Shown: positions 8,195 through 16,167 of the stretch, one piece after another
How positions within the stretch are numbered: position 1 is the stretch's first letter
Layout of the letters: every line of letters starts with the position of its first letter
From: SAR116 cluster bacterium AG-426-A06
Lineage (GTDB): Bacteria; Pseudomonadota; Alphaproteobacteria; Puniceispirillales; Marisalimonadaceae
DNA length: 34,270 nucleotides
Reading direction: 5' to 3'
NCBI GenBank assembly: GCA_003210115.1
Contig: QCNM01000010.1
Span: 1-34,270, forward strand
The notes under the pieces: generated by a model
Databases searched by the model: none
The model's input: only the letters and a program-made list of their open reading frames with translations
What the model was told of the DNA's origin: nothing
Made by a program: the position numbers and the translations under genes

Positions 8195-9520
8195 ATGTCT
8201 TCAAATTTTGTAAAAAATCCTGGTAATCTTCAAAATCTATTTAATGACATAAAAGATAAAAAACTTTCACCCGTTGATCTTATTAAGAGTTACATAAATA
8301 GAATTAATGACACACAAAAAGAAATTGAGCAGTGGAAAAGCTATGATTTTGATAAAGCTATTGAAACAGCAAAATTAAGAGAGCAACAAGTAATAGATGA
8401 TAATATTTTAGGCCCTCTTCACGGCATTCCTGTAGGGGTTAAGGATATCATTCATGCAGAAGGATTTAAAACTGAATTTAATTGTAAAGCTTTCAAAAGT
8501 ACGGAAATTTCAAAATTAGATTCTGGTGTTGTTTTAGCTTTAAGATCTGCTGGTGCAATTATTTTGGGTAAAACACATACAACTGAATTTGCCTTTTATG
8601 ATCCATCTCCAGCAAGAAATCCACATAATCCAAATCACACGCCTGGTGGATCGAGTAGCGGATCAGGCTCATCTGTTGCAAGCGGGACAGTACCAATGTC
8701 TGTTGGAACTCAAACCATGGCGTCTGTTAATAGACCTGCAATTTATTGTGGTATCTCAGCATTTAAGCCTACAAACGGTTCAATAACGACTTATGGTATA
8801 TCTCCATTAGCGCCGTCCTTTGATACGCCTGGATTTTATGGATGGTCAATAGCTGATGCATGTTATGGTTATAACTCAGTATCTTTAAATGACAAATTAC
8901 CTCTCAAATCTTTGAACAAAGAAGATGTAAATATAGTAAGTATAATAGACGATTTAACGTTAGATATTAATCCAAATGTATCAAAACAAATTGAAAAGAC
9001 CAAATTAATGTTGAAAGAACTAGGTTTTAGTGTTGAAGAAAAAGCGTCTCCAGTAAAGTTTAACGATTTATTAGATTTGCATTGGGAGATGTTAATTTAT
9101 GAAACAGGAAAAAATTTACAATTTTTACTCAACCATCCTGATGAATTAATAGGGCCAAGACTTCTTCAAATAATAAAAGAGGGATTAAATATAAATATTG
9201 AAAAATATACAGAAACAAAATCAAAACTTAATAGATCCATAAATAAATTCTTTTCATCATTTAATAAAAACACAATTTTTATTTTTCCTGCCATTCCTAA
9301 TTCGGCTCCTGTAGGTTTGGAAAGTACAGGAGAGCCAAAATATATTGCCCCATGGACAGCTTTATCAGGTCCCATTGTAAGTTGTTCAACTGGATTAGAT
9401 GATAATAAAATGCCAGTTGGAATACTTTTATGTGCACATCCTTTTAAAGATAGATATTTATCCAATTTTTGTTTGGATATTTATAACAAGTCAGAATACT
9501 TCTCAGGTCTTAAACTTTAA
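8195..9520 (+). CDS. Amidase-signature family hydrolase
   Basis: This is a cytoplasmic amidase of the GatA/AtzF superfamily (441 residues), hydrolysing a C-N amide bond. The Ser-cisSer-Lys triad can be placed: Lys83 in HGIPVGVKDI, a cis-Ser around 153 in the glycine/serine-rich GGSSSGSGSSVASG (151-164), and the nucleophile Ser177 in TMASVNRPA, followed by the family's GISAFKPTNG. The residues before the nucleophile are M-A instead of the usual G-G, a small departure that may affect the oxyanion region. It lacks a GatB partner nearby and has a different tail from GatA, so tRNA amidotransferase is unlikely. Lying 14 nt after a complete amino-acid/amide ABC importer, it probably acts on the imported compound, releasing ammonium or an amine (inference). 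The exact substrate is unknown. Confidence 0.85.
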   Translation: MSSNFVKNPGNLQNLFNDIKDKKLSPVDLIKSYINRINDTQKEIEQWKSYDFDKAIETAKLREQQVIDDNILGPLHGIPVGVKDIIHAEGFKTEFNCKAFKSTEISKLDSGVVLALRSAGAIILGKTHTTEFAFYDPSPARNPHNPNHTPGGSSSGSGSSVASGTVPMSVGTQTMASVNRPAIYCGISAFKPTNGSITTYGISPLAPSFDTPGFYGWSIADACYGYNSVSLNDKLPLKSLNKEDVNIVSIIDDLTLDINPNVSKQIEKTKLMLKELGFSVEEKASPVKFNDLLDLHWEMLIYETGKNLQFLLNHPDELIGPRLLQIIKEGLNINIEKYTETKSKLNRSINKFFSSFNKNTIFIFPAIPNSAPVGLESTGEPKYIAPWTALSGPIVSCSTGLDDNKMPVGILLCAHPFKDRYLSNFCLDIYNKSEYFSGLKL

Positions 9521-9538
9521 TTAAATAGGTATAATAAA

Positions 9539-10369
9539 TTATTCTTTTATACTTAAATCTTCTTTAACTTGACCATCATAAGAACTTTCAGAGAAAGATC
9601 TTTCGTTATCCCAAATATTAGATGGCATAGGAAGTCCTGCAAACAAAGTTTCATTTAATGTAATTTTTGGAATTATATTTAGCTTCTCCTTAAGAAGTAA
9701 TTCAACTTGCCTGCAATGTTGACCTGAATGCCAAGCTGTTCTTTCAAGTACTTCATGAAATGAAACTTCTCCATAATAGACATTTGCAGGTTTTGAAAAA
9801 TCAAAATTCTTTCCTTCTTTAGACCACCAATTTTCAAATCTTAACTTAATATCTTCAGCATAATTATAGAGGTCATTTTCATCTTTTAATTCATTAGGAA
9901 GTATTGATAATAAAGCTTCATAAGTGTAAGGAGTATTATTTTCAAAGTAATTTAAAAAGACCTCAGGAATATTAAAAATATGATAAATTAACTGTCTATA
10001 TGATCTTGGTCGTCCCGGTAAAATCACATCTAATTTTGATACTGGTATTTGTTTTAAAAAAGAGTATGTAATTTCATTGATTTGAATAATTTTTGAAAAA
10101 AGGATGTTAGGGTCGAGCATTTTATGGTCTTCATAAGAGAATTCTGCAACTTTTGCTACATCTCTAAAAACAGCACCATTTGCCCAGTTTTCTCCTTTAA
10201 TAACAATAGGAACCATTCTTAATCCAAATTTTTCTAAATCTTTAGACCCTCTTGGATCTTCTAATATATTTATTGATTCAAATTTAATATTATTTGTTTC
10301 AAGAAATTCTTTTGTTTTTAAACAACTTGAACAACCTGGTTGCCAGTAAACTTTTACTATTTCATCCAT
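9539..10369 (-). CDS. Glutaredoxin-DinB fusion protein
   Basis: This is a two-domain protein of 276 residues. Residues 1-80 form a glutaredoxin-like thioredoxin fold: strand IVKVYWQPGCSSC with the redox pair Cys13/Cys16, cis-Pro in RMVPIV (Pro54), and a glutathione-site-like NGAVF. Residues about 90-240 look like a DinB/YfiT four-helix bundle with a likely metal triad of His130 (LIYHIFN) and His214/His218 (TAWHSGQH). Characterised DinB-superfamily relatives include thiol S-transferases using bacillithiol, mycothiol or glutathione, so a glutathione-linked transfer or reduction is plausible. AGGAA precedes the ATG at a good distance. It lies 89 nt downstream of arsJ on the same strand, which suggests a part in arsenic or oxidative-thiol handling (inference). 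It ends 18 nt from the convergent amidase gene. Confidence 0.75.
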   Translation of the reverse strand: MDEIVKVYWQPGCSSCLKTKEFLETNNIKFESINILEDPRGSKDLEKFGLRMVPIVIKGENWANGAVFRDVAKVAEFSYEDHKMLDPNILFSKIIQINEITYSFLKQIPVSKLDVILPGRPRSYRQLIYHIFNIPEVFLNYFENNTPYTYEALLSILPNELKDENDLYNYAEDIKLRFENWWSKEGKNFDFSKPANVYYGEVSFHEVLERTAWHSGQHCRQVELLLKEKLNIIPKITLNETLFAGLPMPSNIWDNERSFSESSYDGQVKEDLSIKE

Positions 10370-10458
10370 GCTCAGTTCCTCAGAATAGTTTTAATAAATT
10401 ATAATAATTATATACTATGTTTTTTAATACTTAAATTATGAATGAAAGAAATGTGGTT

Positions 10459-11715
10459 TTATTGTTCTTTAATATTACTCATACTAAGTCTATTAATTAA
10501 AAGAAAAACTGAACTTATGAATAAACAAAATTCCATACCACCGAATGTATATGATAATCCAGAAAATAAAGTTCCAACTAATCTTCCTGCAGCATTGGAC
10601 ATATAATAAAAGCCTACATCTAAAGTAACTCTTTTTTTATCTGTAAATTTTAAAATTAAAAAGGAATGAAGAGATGAATTTATTGCAAAGAAAATACAAA
10701 AAACCAATAAAATTATAATTGTAATAATTAAATTAAAATTTTCATTATATGGATGTAATTTAAGTAAAAAGAATAAAATTATTGGAATTGGAAACAAATA
10801 TAAACTCCAGTTTTTAGCAACTTGTACTGAAGAAGTTTTTGAAATTTGATTTTTTGTCAATTTAGGTGTTAAAGTTTGAACAATGCCATAGATTATTATC
10901 CAAAACGCTAAAAATGATCCGATTATAAAAAAAGCATTTTTATTATTATCTACCGAGCCATCAGATAAAATTGAATAAAAAAATAATGGCAGTCCCACTA
11001 CAAACCATACATCACGAGCACCAAATAAAAACATTCTACTCAAACTTAAGAAATTGATATTTTTATTTTTAGAAAATACTTCTGAAAACTTTACTTTTTT
11101 ATCTATAGTCCCCAAATTTTTTGGTATTGTAATATAAGATATAATAAGCACTACAAATAAAATAATACTCATGATTACAAGGGAAGTTTGAAAATCAAAT
11201 AGGTATAGTAAAAGTCCACCAATAAAAAAACCTAACCCTTTAACTGTATTTTTTGAACCAGTTAAAAAGCTAACCCATTTAAATAGTTTGGTATTTTTTT
11301 CTGGTGCTAGTAATTTCACAGCACTTTTAGAACTCATTTTTGTCAAGTCTTTTGAGACACCAGATAAACCCTGGACAAACATAACAAAAACAACGGAAGC
11401 TAAAATAGTCCAATTTTCATTTACCTGAGTTAAAAATAATAAAGAAATTATTTGTAAAATTAATCCTGAAAAAAGTGTAATATTTAAACCAAATTTTGAT
11501 GCAAGCCATCCTGCTGAAAGATTGGTTACAATACCAGCAAATTCATATAATAAGAAAAGATAAGCTAGCTGTATTGGGTTAAAACCTAAAACATGAAAAT
11601 GTAATAATACCAGCATTCTTAATGCCCCATCAGTCAACATAAAAGACCAATAGGATAAAGTTACTAGTAAATATGAAAAAATATTTTTGTCTTTGAAGTT
11701 AATTGAGCTTAACAA
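10459..11715 (-). CDS. arsJ: Organoarsenical efflux MFS transporter ArsJ
   Basis: This is a major facilitator protein of 418 residues with about 12 hydrophobic segments. The N-terminal region is characteristic of ArsJ: YWSFMLTDGALRMLVLLHFH, then FLLYEFAGIVTNLSAGWLA and GLNITLFSGL. The family exports 1-arseno-3-phosphoglycerate, made by GAPDH from arsenate, giving arsenate resistance. The neighbour directly upstream is the matching GAPDH, overlapping by 7 nt, which is the established arsJ gene pairing and strongly supports the call. The start is a TTG at 11715 (minus strand); the next methionine lies inside the first membrane helix, so TTG is the only sensible start. The C-terminal half is more lysine- and isoleucine-rich than usual, in line with genome composition. 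Confidence 0.9.
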   Translation of the reverse strand: MLSSINFKDKNIFSYLLVTLSYWSFMLTDGALRMLVLLHFHVLGFNPIQLAYLFLLYEFAGIVTNLSAGWLASKFGLNITLFSGLILQIISLLFLTQVNENWTILASVVFVMFVQGLSGVSKDLTKMSSKSAVKLLAPEKNTKLFKWVSFLTGSKNTVKGLGFFIGGLLLYLFDFQTSLVIMSIILFVVLIISYITIPKNLGTIDKKVKFSEVFSKNKNINFLSLSRMFLFGARDVWFVVGLPLFFYSILSDGSVDNNKNAFFIIGSFLAFWIIIYGIVQTLTPKLTKNQISKTSSVQVAKNWSLYLFPIPIILFFLLKLHPYNENFNLIITIIILLVFCIFFAINSSLHSFLILKFTDKKRVTLDVGFYYMSNAAGRLVGTLFSGLSYTFGGMEFCLFISSVFLLINRLSMSNIKEQ

Positions 11716-12716
11716 ATTGATTTCCCAACCATACTTGCGATATCAGCCAATCTATTTACGTAGCCCCATTCATTATCATACCAAGCATAAACTTTAACAT
11801 GAGTTTCATTAACTACCATTGTTGAATCTGCATCAATTATTGTACTTCTTGGATCATTTAAATAATCAGATGAAACTAATAATTTTTCTTCATACCCAAG
11901 TATGTTTTTTAATTTATTTTTTGATGCTTCTTTTAAAAGTTTATTAACTTCTTCTTTAGAAGTGTTTTGTTTAACTTCAAAAACACAGTCTGTTAAAGAG
12001 GCATTAATTACAGGTACTCTGATAGCATGCCCATTTAATTTACCTTTTAATTCAGGGTAGATCAGATTAATGGCCTTAGCAGAACCTGTAGTTGTTGGAA
12101 TAAGATTTGTCATTGATGCTCTTGATCTTCTAAGATCTGAAGAAGGCTTATCAATTATTGTTTGACTATTTGTGATGTTATGAATTGTTGTTATTGATCC
12201 ATGATTAATTTTAAGATTATCATGAATAACTTTCACAATAGGAGCTATGCAATTTGTTGTACAACTTGCTCCTGTAATGATGTTATGTTCATTTTCATTA
12301 TATAAATAGTGATTAATGCCATACACTAAATTTAATATTTTTGGATCATCTATTGGAGCAGAAACAATCACCTTTTTAACGCCATTTTTTATGTAATTAC
12401 TTAAGTATTCGAAATTTTTATTTTTTCCGGTACAATCAATTAAAATATCAATATCCGATAGTTGAATATCATTTAAATTTTCATAGTTTGAAAATTTAAT
12501 AATACTATTATTTATCTTTAAATCATTTTTATTGAGGAATATATCTTTATCCCATTTACCATGAATAGAATCATGAATTAATAATTCAGAATTAATCTCT
12601 AAATTACCATTTATCTCATTAACCAATTTAATAGATAGGCCTTTATCAAATAAAGCACGAAAAAGTAATTTACCTATTCTACCTAAGCCATTTATTGCAA
12701 AGTTAACATTTTTCAT
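11709..12716 (-). CDS. ArsJ-associated glyceraldehyde-3-phosphate dehydrogenase
   Basis: This is a complete GAPDH (335 residues). The NAD-binding motif INGLGRIG is at 8-15, the catalytic Cys152 lies in GASCTTNC, and the catalytic His is in TTIHNITNSQ. The anion-site region RRSRASMTNLIPTTTGSAKAI and the C-terminal YDNEWGYVNRLADI are intact. Housekeeping GAPDH has the same motifs, but this copy overlaps arsJ by 7 nt. In known arsJ loci the enzyme uses arsenate in place of phosphate to form unstable 1-arseno-3-phosphoglycerate, which ArsJ expels before it breaks down. A second, glycolytic GAPDH presumably lies elsewhere; if not, this one could serve both roles. ATG start; 48 nt separate it from the upstream crotonase gene. 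Confidence 0.88.
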   Translation of the reverse strand: MKNVNFAINGLGRIGKLLFRALFDKGLSIKLVNEINGNLEINSELLIHDSIHGKWDKDIFLNKNDLKINNSIIKFSNYENLNDIQLSDIDILIDCTGKNKNFEYLSNYIKNGVKKVIVSAPIDDPKILNLVYGINHYLYNENEHNIITGASCTTNCIAPIVKVIHDNLKINHGSITTIHNITNSQTIIDKPSSDLRRSRASMTNLIPTTTGSAKAINLIYPELKGKLNGHAIRVPVINASLTDCVFEVKQNTSKEEVNKLLKEASKNKLKNILGYEEKLLVSSDYLNDPRSTIIDADSTMVVNETHVKVYAWYDNEWGYVNRLADIASMVGKSIC

Positions 12717-12764
12717 AAGGTTTATTTATCAGACAAATATTACATATTTATTAATTTCTTAAAT

Positions 12765-13541
12765 TTAATCCCAATTAGGAGTTCTTTTTTCTAAAAATGC
12801 TTTTAACCCTTCTTGAGCATCTGGAGTAACAGTTGCATTACAAAAGTCTTCAACAGCATTAGCAACACTTCTTCTATAATCAAAATCATTTGCTCTCATA
12901 AAAGCAGCTCTACTTAATCTCATAGAATTAGCTGATTTTTGAGAAAATGTTAATGCCAATTTTTCTGCTTCTTCATTTAATTTTGATTTAACAAAAATAT
13001 TATTAATTAGCCCCATTGAAAATGCTTCTTTAGTTCCGAATGTTTGGCCACTAAAAAGTAATTCAAAAGCTTTATACCTACCTATAATTTTAGGCAAATG
13101 AATAAAATGTATAGCAGGTGGAAGCCCTAAATTTATCTCTGGGTAGCCAAAAGATGCATCCTCTGAGGCTAAAATAACATCACAAGAAATCGCTAATGTC
13201 ATTCCACCTCCTCTAGCAGAACCGTTTACGACAGCTATTGTCGGCTTTCCCATATTATATTGTATATCCCAAAGTTTGACGTAGAGTCTTTCAAGAAATT
13301 CTCTTACTTTTAAAATTGGTTTATCAATTAGAATATCAAGATCTAAACCAGCGCAGAATATTTTCTCAAGATTACTTTTAATTAAGACTGCTCTTACAGT
13401 CCTATCATTTTTTGCTAATTCTAAAGAGCTTAATATTTCATCGAGAAGTTGAATATTAAATGCATTTAATGGTGGTCGATTTATAATTATTTCTGCAATT
13501 TGAGAGTTAATTTGATAGTTTAAAAATTTAAATTCTTGCAA
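12765..13541 (-). CDS. Enoyl-CoA hydratase/isomerase (crotonase) family protein
   Basis: This is a crotonase-fold protein of 258 residues. The CoA/oxyanion-hole segments are present: IFCAGLDLD (61-69) and GSARGGGMTLAISCD (107-121), then FGYPEINLGLPP. Of the two hydratase glutamates of rat enoyl-CoA hydratase, the one equivalent to Glu164 is kept (Glu135) but the Glu144 position is a threonine (Thr115 in GGGMTL). Straightforward water addition is therefore doubtful, and an isomerase, hydrolase or decarboxylase activity is possible. The start is TTG at 13541, with a GGAT ribosome-like site upstream; no ATG is available nearby. It is the first gene of the minus-strand set crotonase-GAPDH-arsJ-Grx/DinB and diverges from pstS, sharing its upstream region. 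Its role there is not evident. Confidence 0.8.
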   Translation of the reverse strand: MQEFKFLNYQINSQIAEIIINRPPLNAFNIQLLDEILSSLELAKNDRTVRAVLIKSNLEKIFCAGLDLDILIDKPILKVREFLERLYVKLWDIQYNMGKPTIAVVNGSARGGGMTLAISCDVILASEDASFGYPEINLGLPPAIHFIHLPKIIGRYKAFELLFSGQTFGTKEAFSMGLINNIFVKSKLNEEAEKLALTFSQKSANSMRLSRAAFMRANDFDYRRSVANAVEDFCNATVTPDAQEGLKAFLEKRTPNWD

Positions 13542-13602
13542 TTTAATATCCAGATTATTTTTAACTATTTACTATAATTTAAAAAAAGGGTTTTATACAA
13601 TT

Positions 13603-13636
13603 TTGTAACAAAAATGTAATATTATTTTAATATATT
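13603..13636 (+). promoter_or_regulatory. Pho-box-like direct repeat and -10 upstream of pstS
   Basis: Two 7-bp repeats, TTGTAAC (13603-13609) and ATGTAAT (13614-13620), are separated by AAAA. This is the 7+4+7 layout (11-bp period) of PhoB binding sites, and both match the TGTAA/TGTCA core. A TATATT at 13631-13636 lies 10 nt beyond the second repeat, where the -10 of Pho-regulated promoters usually sits. The site is in the 141-nt divergent region between the crotonase and pstS genes and is oriented toward pstS. The call is by eye; the region is A/T-rich, so chance similarity is possible. Confidence 0.6.
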
Positions 13637-13682
13637 TGCAATGCGAATCAGTCATCAAGAATAAAATTTTTATGGAGTATTT

Positions 13683-14717
13683 ATGTTAAAAAAATTAATC
13701 ATTGCTGTTTTTGCATTTGCTTTGAGTGCGACAGCTTCGAATGCAAGAGAGCATATTAGCATTGCTGGTTCATCTACAGTGCTGCCTTTTGCGACCATTA
13801 TTGCCGAAACTTTTGGAAAAGATCCAACAATCAAAACACCAGTTGTAGAATCAGGTGGTTCTTCAGTTGGTAAGAAAGGTGTTTGTGAAGGAATTGGTAC
13901 TAAATTTATCGATATTGGAAATGCATCATCCAGAATGAAGGCAAAAGAATTAGCTTTTTGCGATAAAAATAAAGTTAAGCTAACTGAAATTAAAGTTGGA
14001 TATGATGGAATTGTTGTTGCTAATTCTAAAAAAGGGAAGTTGTTAGAAATATCTAAAGCTGACCTTGGAAAAGCGTTAACAGCTAAAATTCCAATGAACG
14101 GTAAATGGGTTGATAATCCATATAAAAAATGGAGTGATATTAATCCTTCATTACCAGACATTGAAATAAGAGTTTATGGTCCACCAACAACTTCTGGTAC
14201 AAGAGCTTCTTATGCAGAAATGGTAAACCAAAAAGGTTATTGTGCAAAAGACAAAGAAGCAAAAGCTGCATCAAAAGCCAGAGGCGATAAAAAAGGAAAA
14301 AAGTGTAGGGCTATGAGAACTGACGGTGCTTTTATTGAAGCTGGTGAGCAAGATAATTTAATTGTACAAAAACTTCAAGAAGATCCAAACGCTTATGGTA
14401 TCTTTGGTTTTTCATATCTAGATCAAAATTCTGACACACTCCAAGGTGCAATAATTAGTAAGACAGCTCCAACTTTCGAAAATATCGCAGGTAATAACTA
14501 CTCTGTATCAAGAGCTCTTTACTTTTATGTTAAACATCAACACATAGGAGTTATTAAGGGTATTGATAAATATATGGATAAATGGGTAGCTAATTGGGGT
14601 AATGATGGCATGTTGGCTGATGCTGGCATGATACCAATGCCTGCTGCAGAAAGAGCAAAGTATGCAAAGGCAATGAAAGAACTTCCTGTTTTAACTGCAG
14701 ATATGTTAAAAAAATAA
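13683..14717 (+). CDS. pstS: Phosphate ABC transporter substrate-binding protein PstS
   Basis: This is the periplasmic high-affinity phosphate-binding protein (344 residues). The signal peptide is MLKKLIIAVFAFALSATASNA, with cleavage before REH. The mature N terminus has ISIAGSSTVLPF, the family phosphate-contact segment, and the central GPPTTSGTRASYAEM carries the second Thr/Ser/Gly/Arg phosphate loop. Two cysteines (GVCEG and AFCDK) could pair. A GGAG ribosome site (13674-13677) precedes the ATG. The gene opens the pstSCAB-phoU operon and is preceded by a Pho-box-like repeat, so induction by phosphate starvation through PhoB is expected, although phoB/phoR are not in the window. A hairpin follows the gene, probably allowing excess PstS over the membrane subunits. 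Confidence 0.95.
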   Translation: MLKKLIIAVFAFALSATASNAREHISIAGSSTVLPFATIIAETFGKDPTIKTPVVESGGSSVGKKGVCEGIGTKFIDIGNASSRMKAKELAFCDKNKVKLTEIKVGYDGIVVANSKKGKLLEISKADLGKALTAKIPMNGKWVDNPYKKWSDINPSLPDIEIRVYGPPTTSGTRASYAEMVNQKGYCAKDKEAKAASKARGDKKGKKCRAMRTDGAFIEAGEQDNLIVQKLQEDPNAYGIFGFSYLDQNSDTLQGAIISKTAPTFENIAGNNYSVSRALYFYVKHQHIGVIKGIDKYMDKWVANWGNDGMLADAGMIPMPAAERAKYAKAMKELPVLTADMLKK

Positions 14718-14730
14718 GCTTATAAACTTG

Positions 14731-14758
14731 TGAGACTACTATGTCTATGGTAGTCTCA
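14731..14758 (+). terminator. Hairpin between pstS and pstC
   Basis: The 11-bp stem tgagactacta / tggtagtctca (one G-T wobble) has a 6-nt loop (tgtcta) and begins 13 nt after the pstS stop. No strong T-run follows (tctcattt), so it is more likely an mRNA-stabilising or attenuating structure inside the operon than a full terminator. The pstC ribosome site (AAAAGGGG) starts about 8 nt downstream. Confidence 0.65.
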
Positions 14759-14781
14759 TCTCATTTAAAAGGGGTAAATAA

Positions 14782-16167
14782 GTGAACGAATATACATTGC
14801 TTATACTACTTCTTCTTATATCATTACTCTGGTTTTATTTTGGAAATAAAACCGCTTTGTCTCTAAAAAACAAACAATTAAAACTAAATTCTTTACCTCA
14901 TTATTATGGTATATATGTAGCTCTATATTCAATTATACCATCACTTTTTTCATATCTACTAATATTGGTATTTGATGGGATCTTATTTTCTAATTTAATT
15001 ATGGAATTCGTTCCAAAAGAAATTTTGAATTCTCCTGATTTTAATAAAATAATTGTACTTGCGCAGATTGATAATGCAGTTAGAGGTATTTACTTTGGAG
15101 AACAACCTGATTGGGTTACTATAGCTTCAAATCAAATGATTGAATGGAATAATCAATCTTTAATTGTAAATTTTTTCTGTTCAATTTCTTTAGCTTTAGG
15201 AATTGGATATTTGGGTTTTAAAAACATACACCAAGAATTTAGGTCAAGAAATTCTGTTGAAAAAATTATTATTTCTCTTTTAGGACTTAGTTCAATCATA
15301 GCAATTTTAACAACAATAGGAATTGTATTTTCTGTAATTTTTGAGTCTTTACGTTTTTTTGCAATTATACCTGCGTCAGAATTTCTATTTGGATTAACAT
15401 GGAATCCACAATTTGAAGGAGCTGAACGAGCAGGTTCTGGACAAGAAGGCTTGGCTTCATATGGTTCAGTTCCACTGTTTGTAGGGACTTTTTTAATATC
15501 TCTAATAGCTCTATGTGTTTCAGTTCCAATTGGATTATTTAGCGCTGTTTATTTGTCTGAATATGCAAATAAAAAAGAGCGATCAATTTTTAAACCTTTA
15601 CTTGAAATTTTAGCTGGTATACCGACTGTAGTTTACGGTTTTTTTGCTGCATTAACTGTTGCTCCATTGATGAGAAATGGTGGCTCTCTTATAGGTTTAG
15701 ATGTAGCTTCAGAATCAGCTTTAGCTGCAGGATTTGTTATGGGAATAATGATTATTCCCTTTATATCCTCGTTGTCTGATGATGTAATTAACGCTGTGCC
15801 CCAGTCTCTTAGGGATGCTGGATATGGTTTAGGTTCTACAAAGAATGAAGTTATTACAAATGTTATTATTCCTGCAGCACTTCCGGGAATTATTGCAAGT
15901 ATTATCTTAGCAGTCTCAAGAGCAATTGGAGAAACCATGATTGTTGTAATGGCAGCTGGCCTTGCAGCTAATTTATCATTTAACCCTCTTGATGCAGTGA
16001 CTACAGTTACAGCTCAAATTGTTACAATTTTAGTTGGTGACCAAGAGTTTGAATCTGCAAAGACTTTATCAGCATTTGCACTAGCATTAACTTTGATTGT
16101 AATAACACTGATTTTAAATTTTTATGCGTTACACGTAGTTAAAAAATATCGAGAACAGTATGAATAA
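14782..16167 (+). CDS. pstC: Phosphate ABC transporter permease PstC
   Basis: This is an inner-membrane subunit of the high-affinity phosphate importer (461 residues). It is much longer than the enteric PstC because of an N-terminal extension of about 150 residues with three or so extra hydrophobic segments, a form common in alphaproteobacteria. The transport core begins around SVPLFVGTFLISLIAL and includes YLSEYANKKERS, LLEILAGIPTVVYGFFA and the ATPase-contact loop PQSLRDAGYGLGSTKNEV. AVSRAIGETMIVVMAAG follows. The GTG start is preceded by AAAAGGGG. The 3' end overlaps pstA by 8 nt, so the two permeases are coupled. Confidence 0.93.
   Translation: MNEYTLLILLLLISLLWFYFGNKTALSLKNKQLKLNSLPHYYGIYVALYSIIPSLFSYLLILVFDGILFSNLIMEFVPKEILNSPDFNKIIVLAQIDNAVRGIYFGEQPDWVTIASNQMIEWNNQSLIVNFFCSISLALGIGYLGFKNIHQEFRSRNSVEKIIISLLGLSSIIAILTTIGIVFSVIFESLRFFAIIPASEFLFGLTWNPQFEGAERAGSGQEGLASYGSVPLFVGTFLISLIALCVSVPIGLFSAVYLSEYANKKERSIFKPLLEILAGIPTVVYGFFAALTVAPLMRNGGSLIGLDVASESALAAGFVMGIMIIPFISSLSDDVINAVPQSLRDAGYGLGSTKNEVITNVIIPAALPGIIASIILAVSRAIGETMIVVMAAGLAANLSFNPLDAVTTVTAQIVTILVGDQEFESAKTLSAFALALTLIVITLILNFYALHVVKKYREQYE

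Noticed and set aside
11709-12716. Housekeeping glycolytic gapA
   Set aside because: The motifs alone would allow it, but the 7-nt overlap with an unmistakable arsJ makes the arsenate-specific role more likely.
13670-14161. Minus-strand open frame of 163 codons inside pstS
   Set aside because: It lies opposite a clear PstS coding region, has low-complexity composition typical of antisense frames and no family resemblance.
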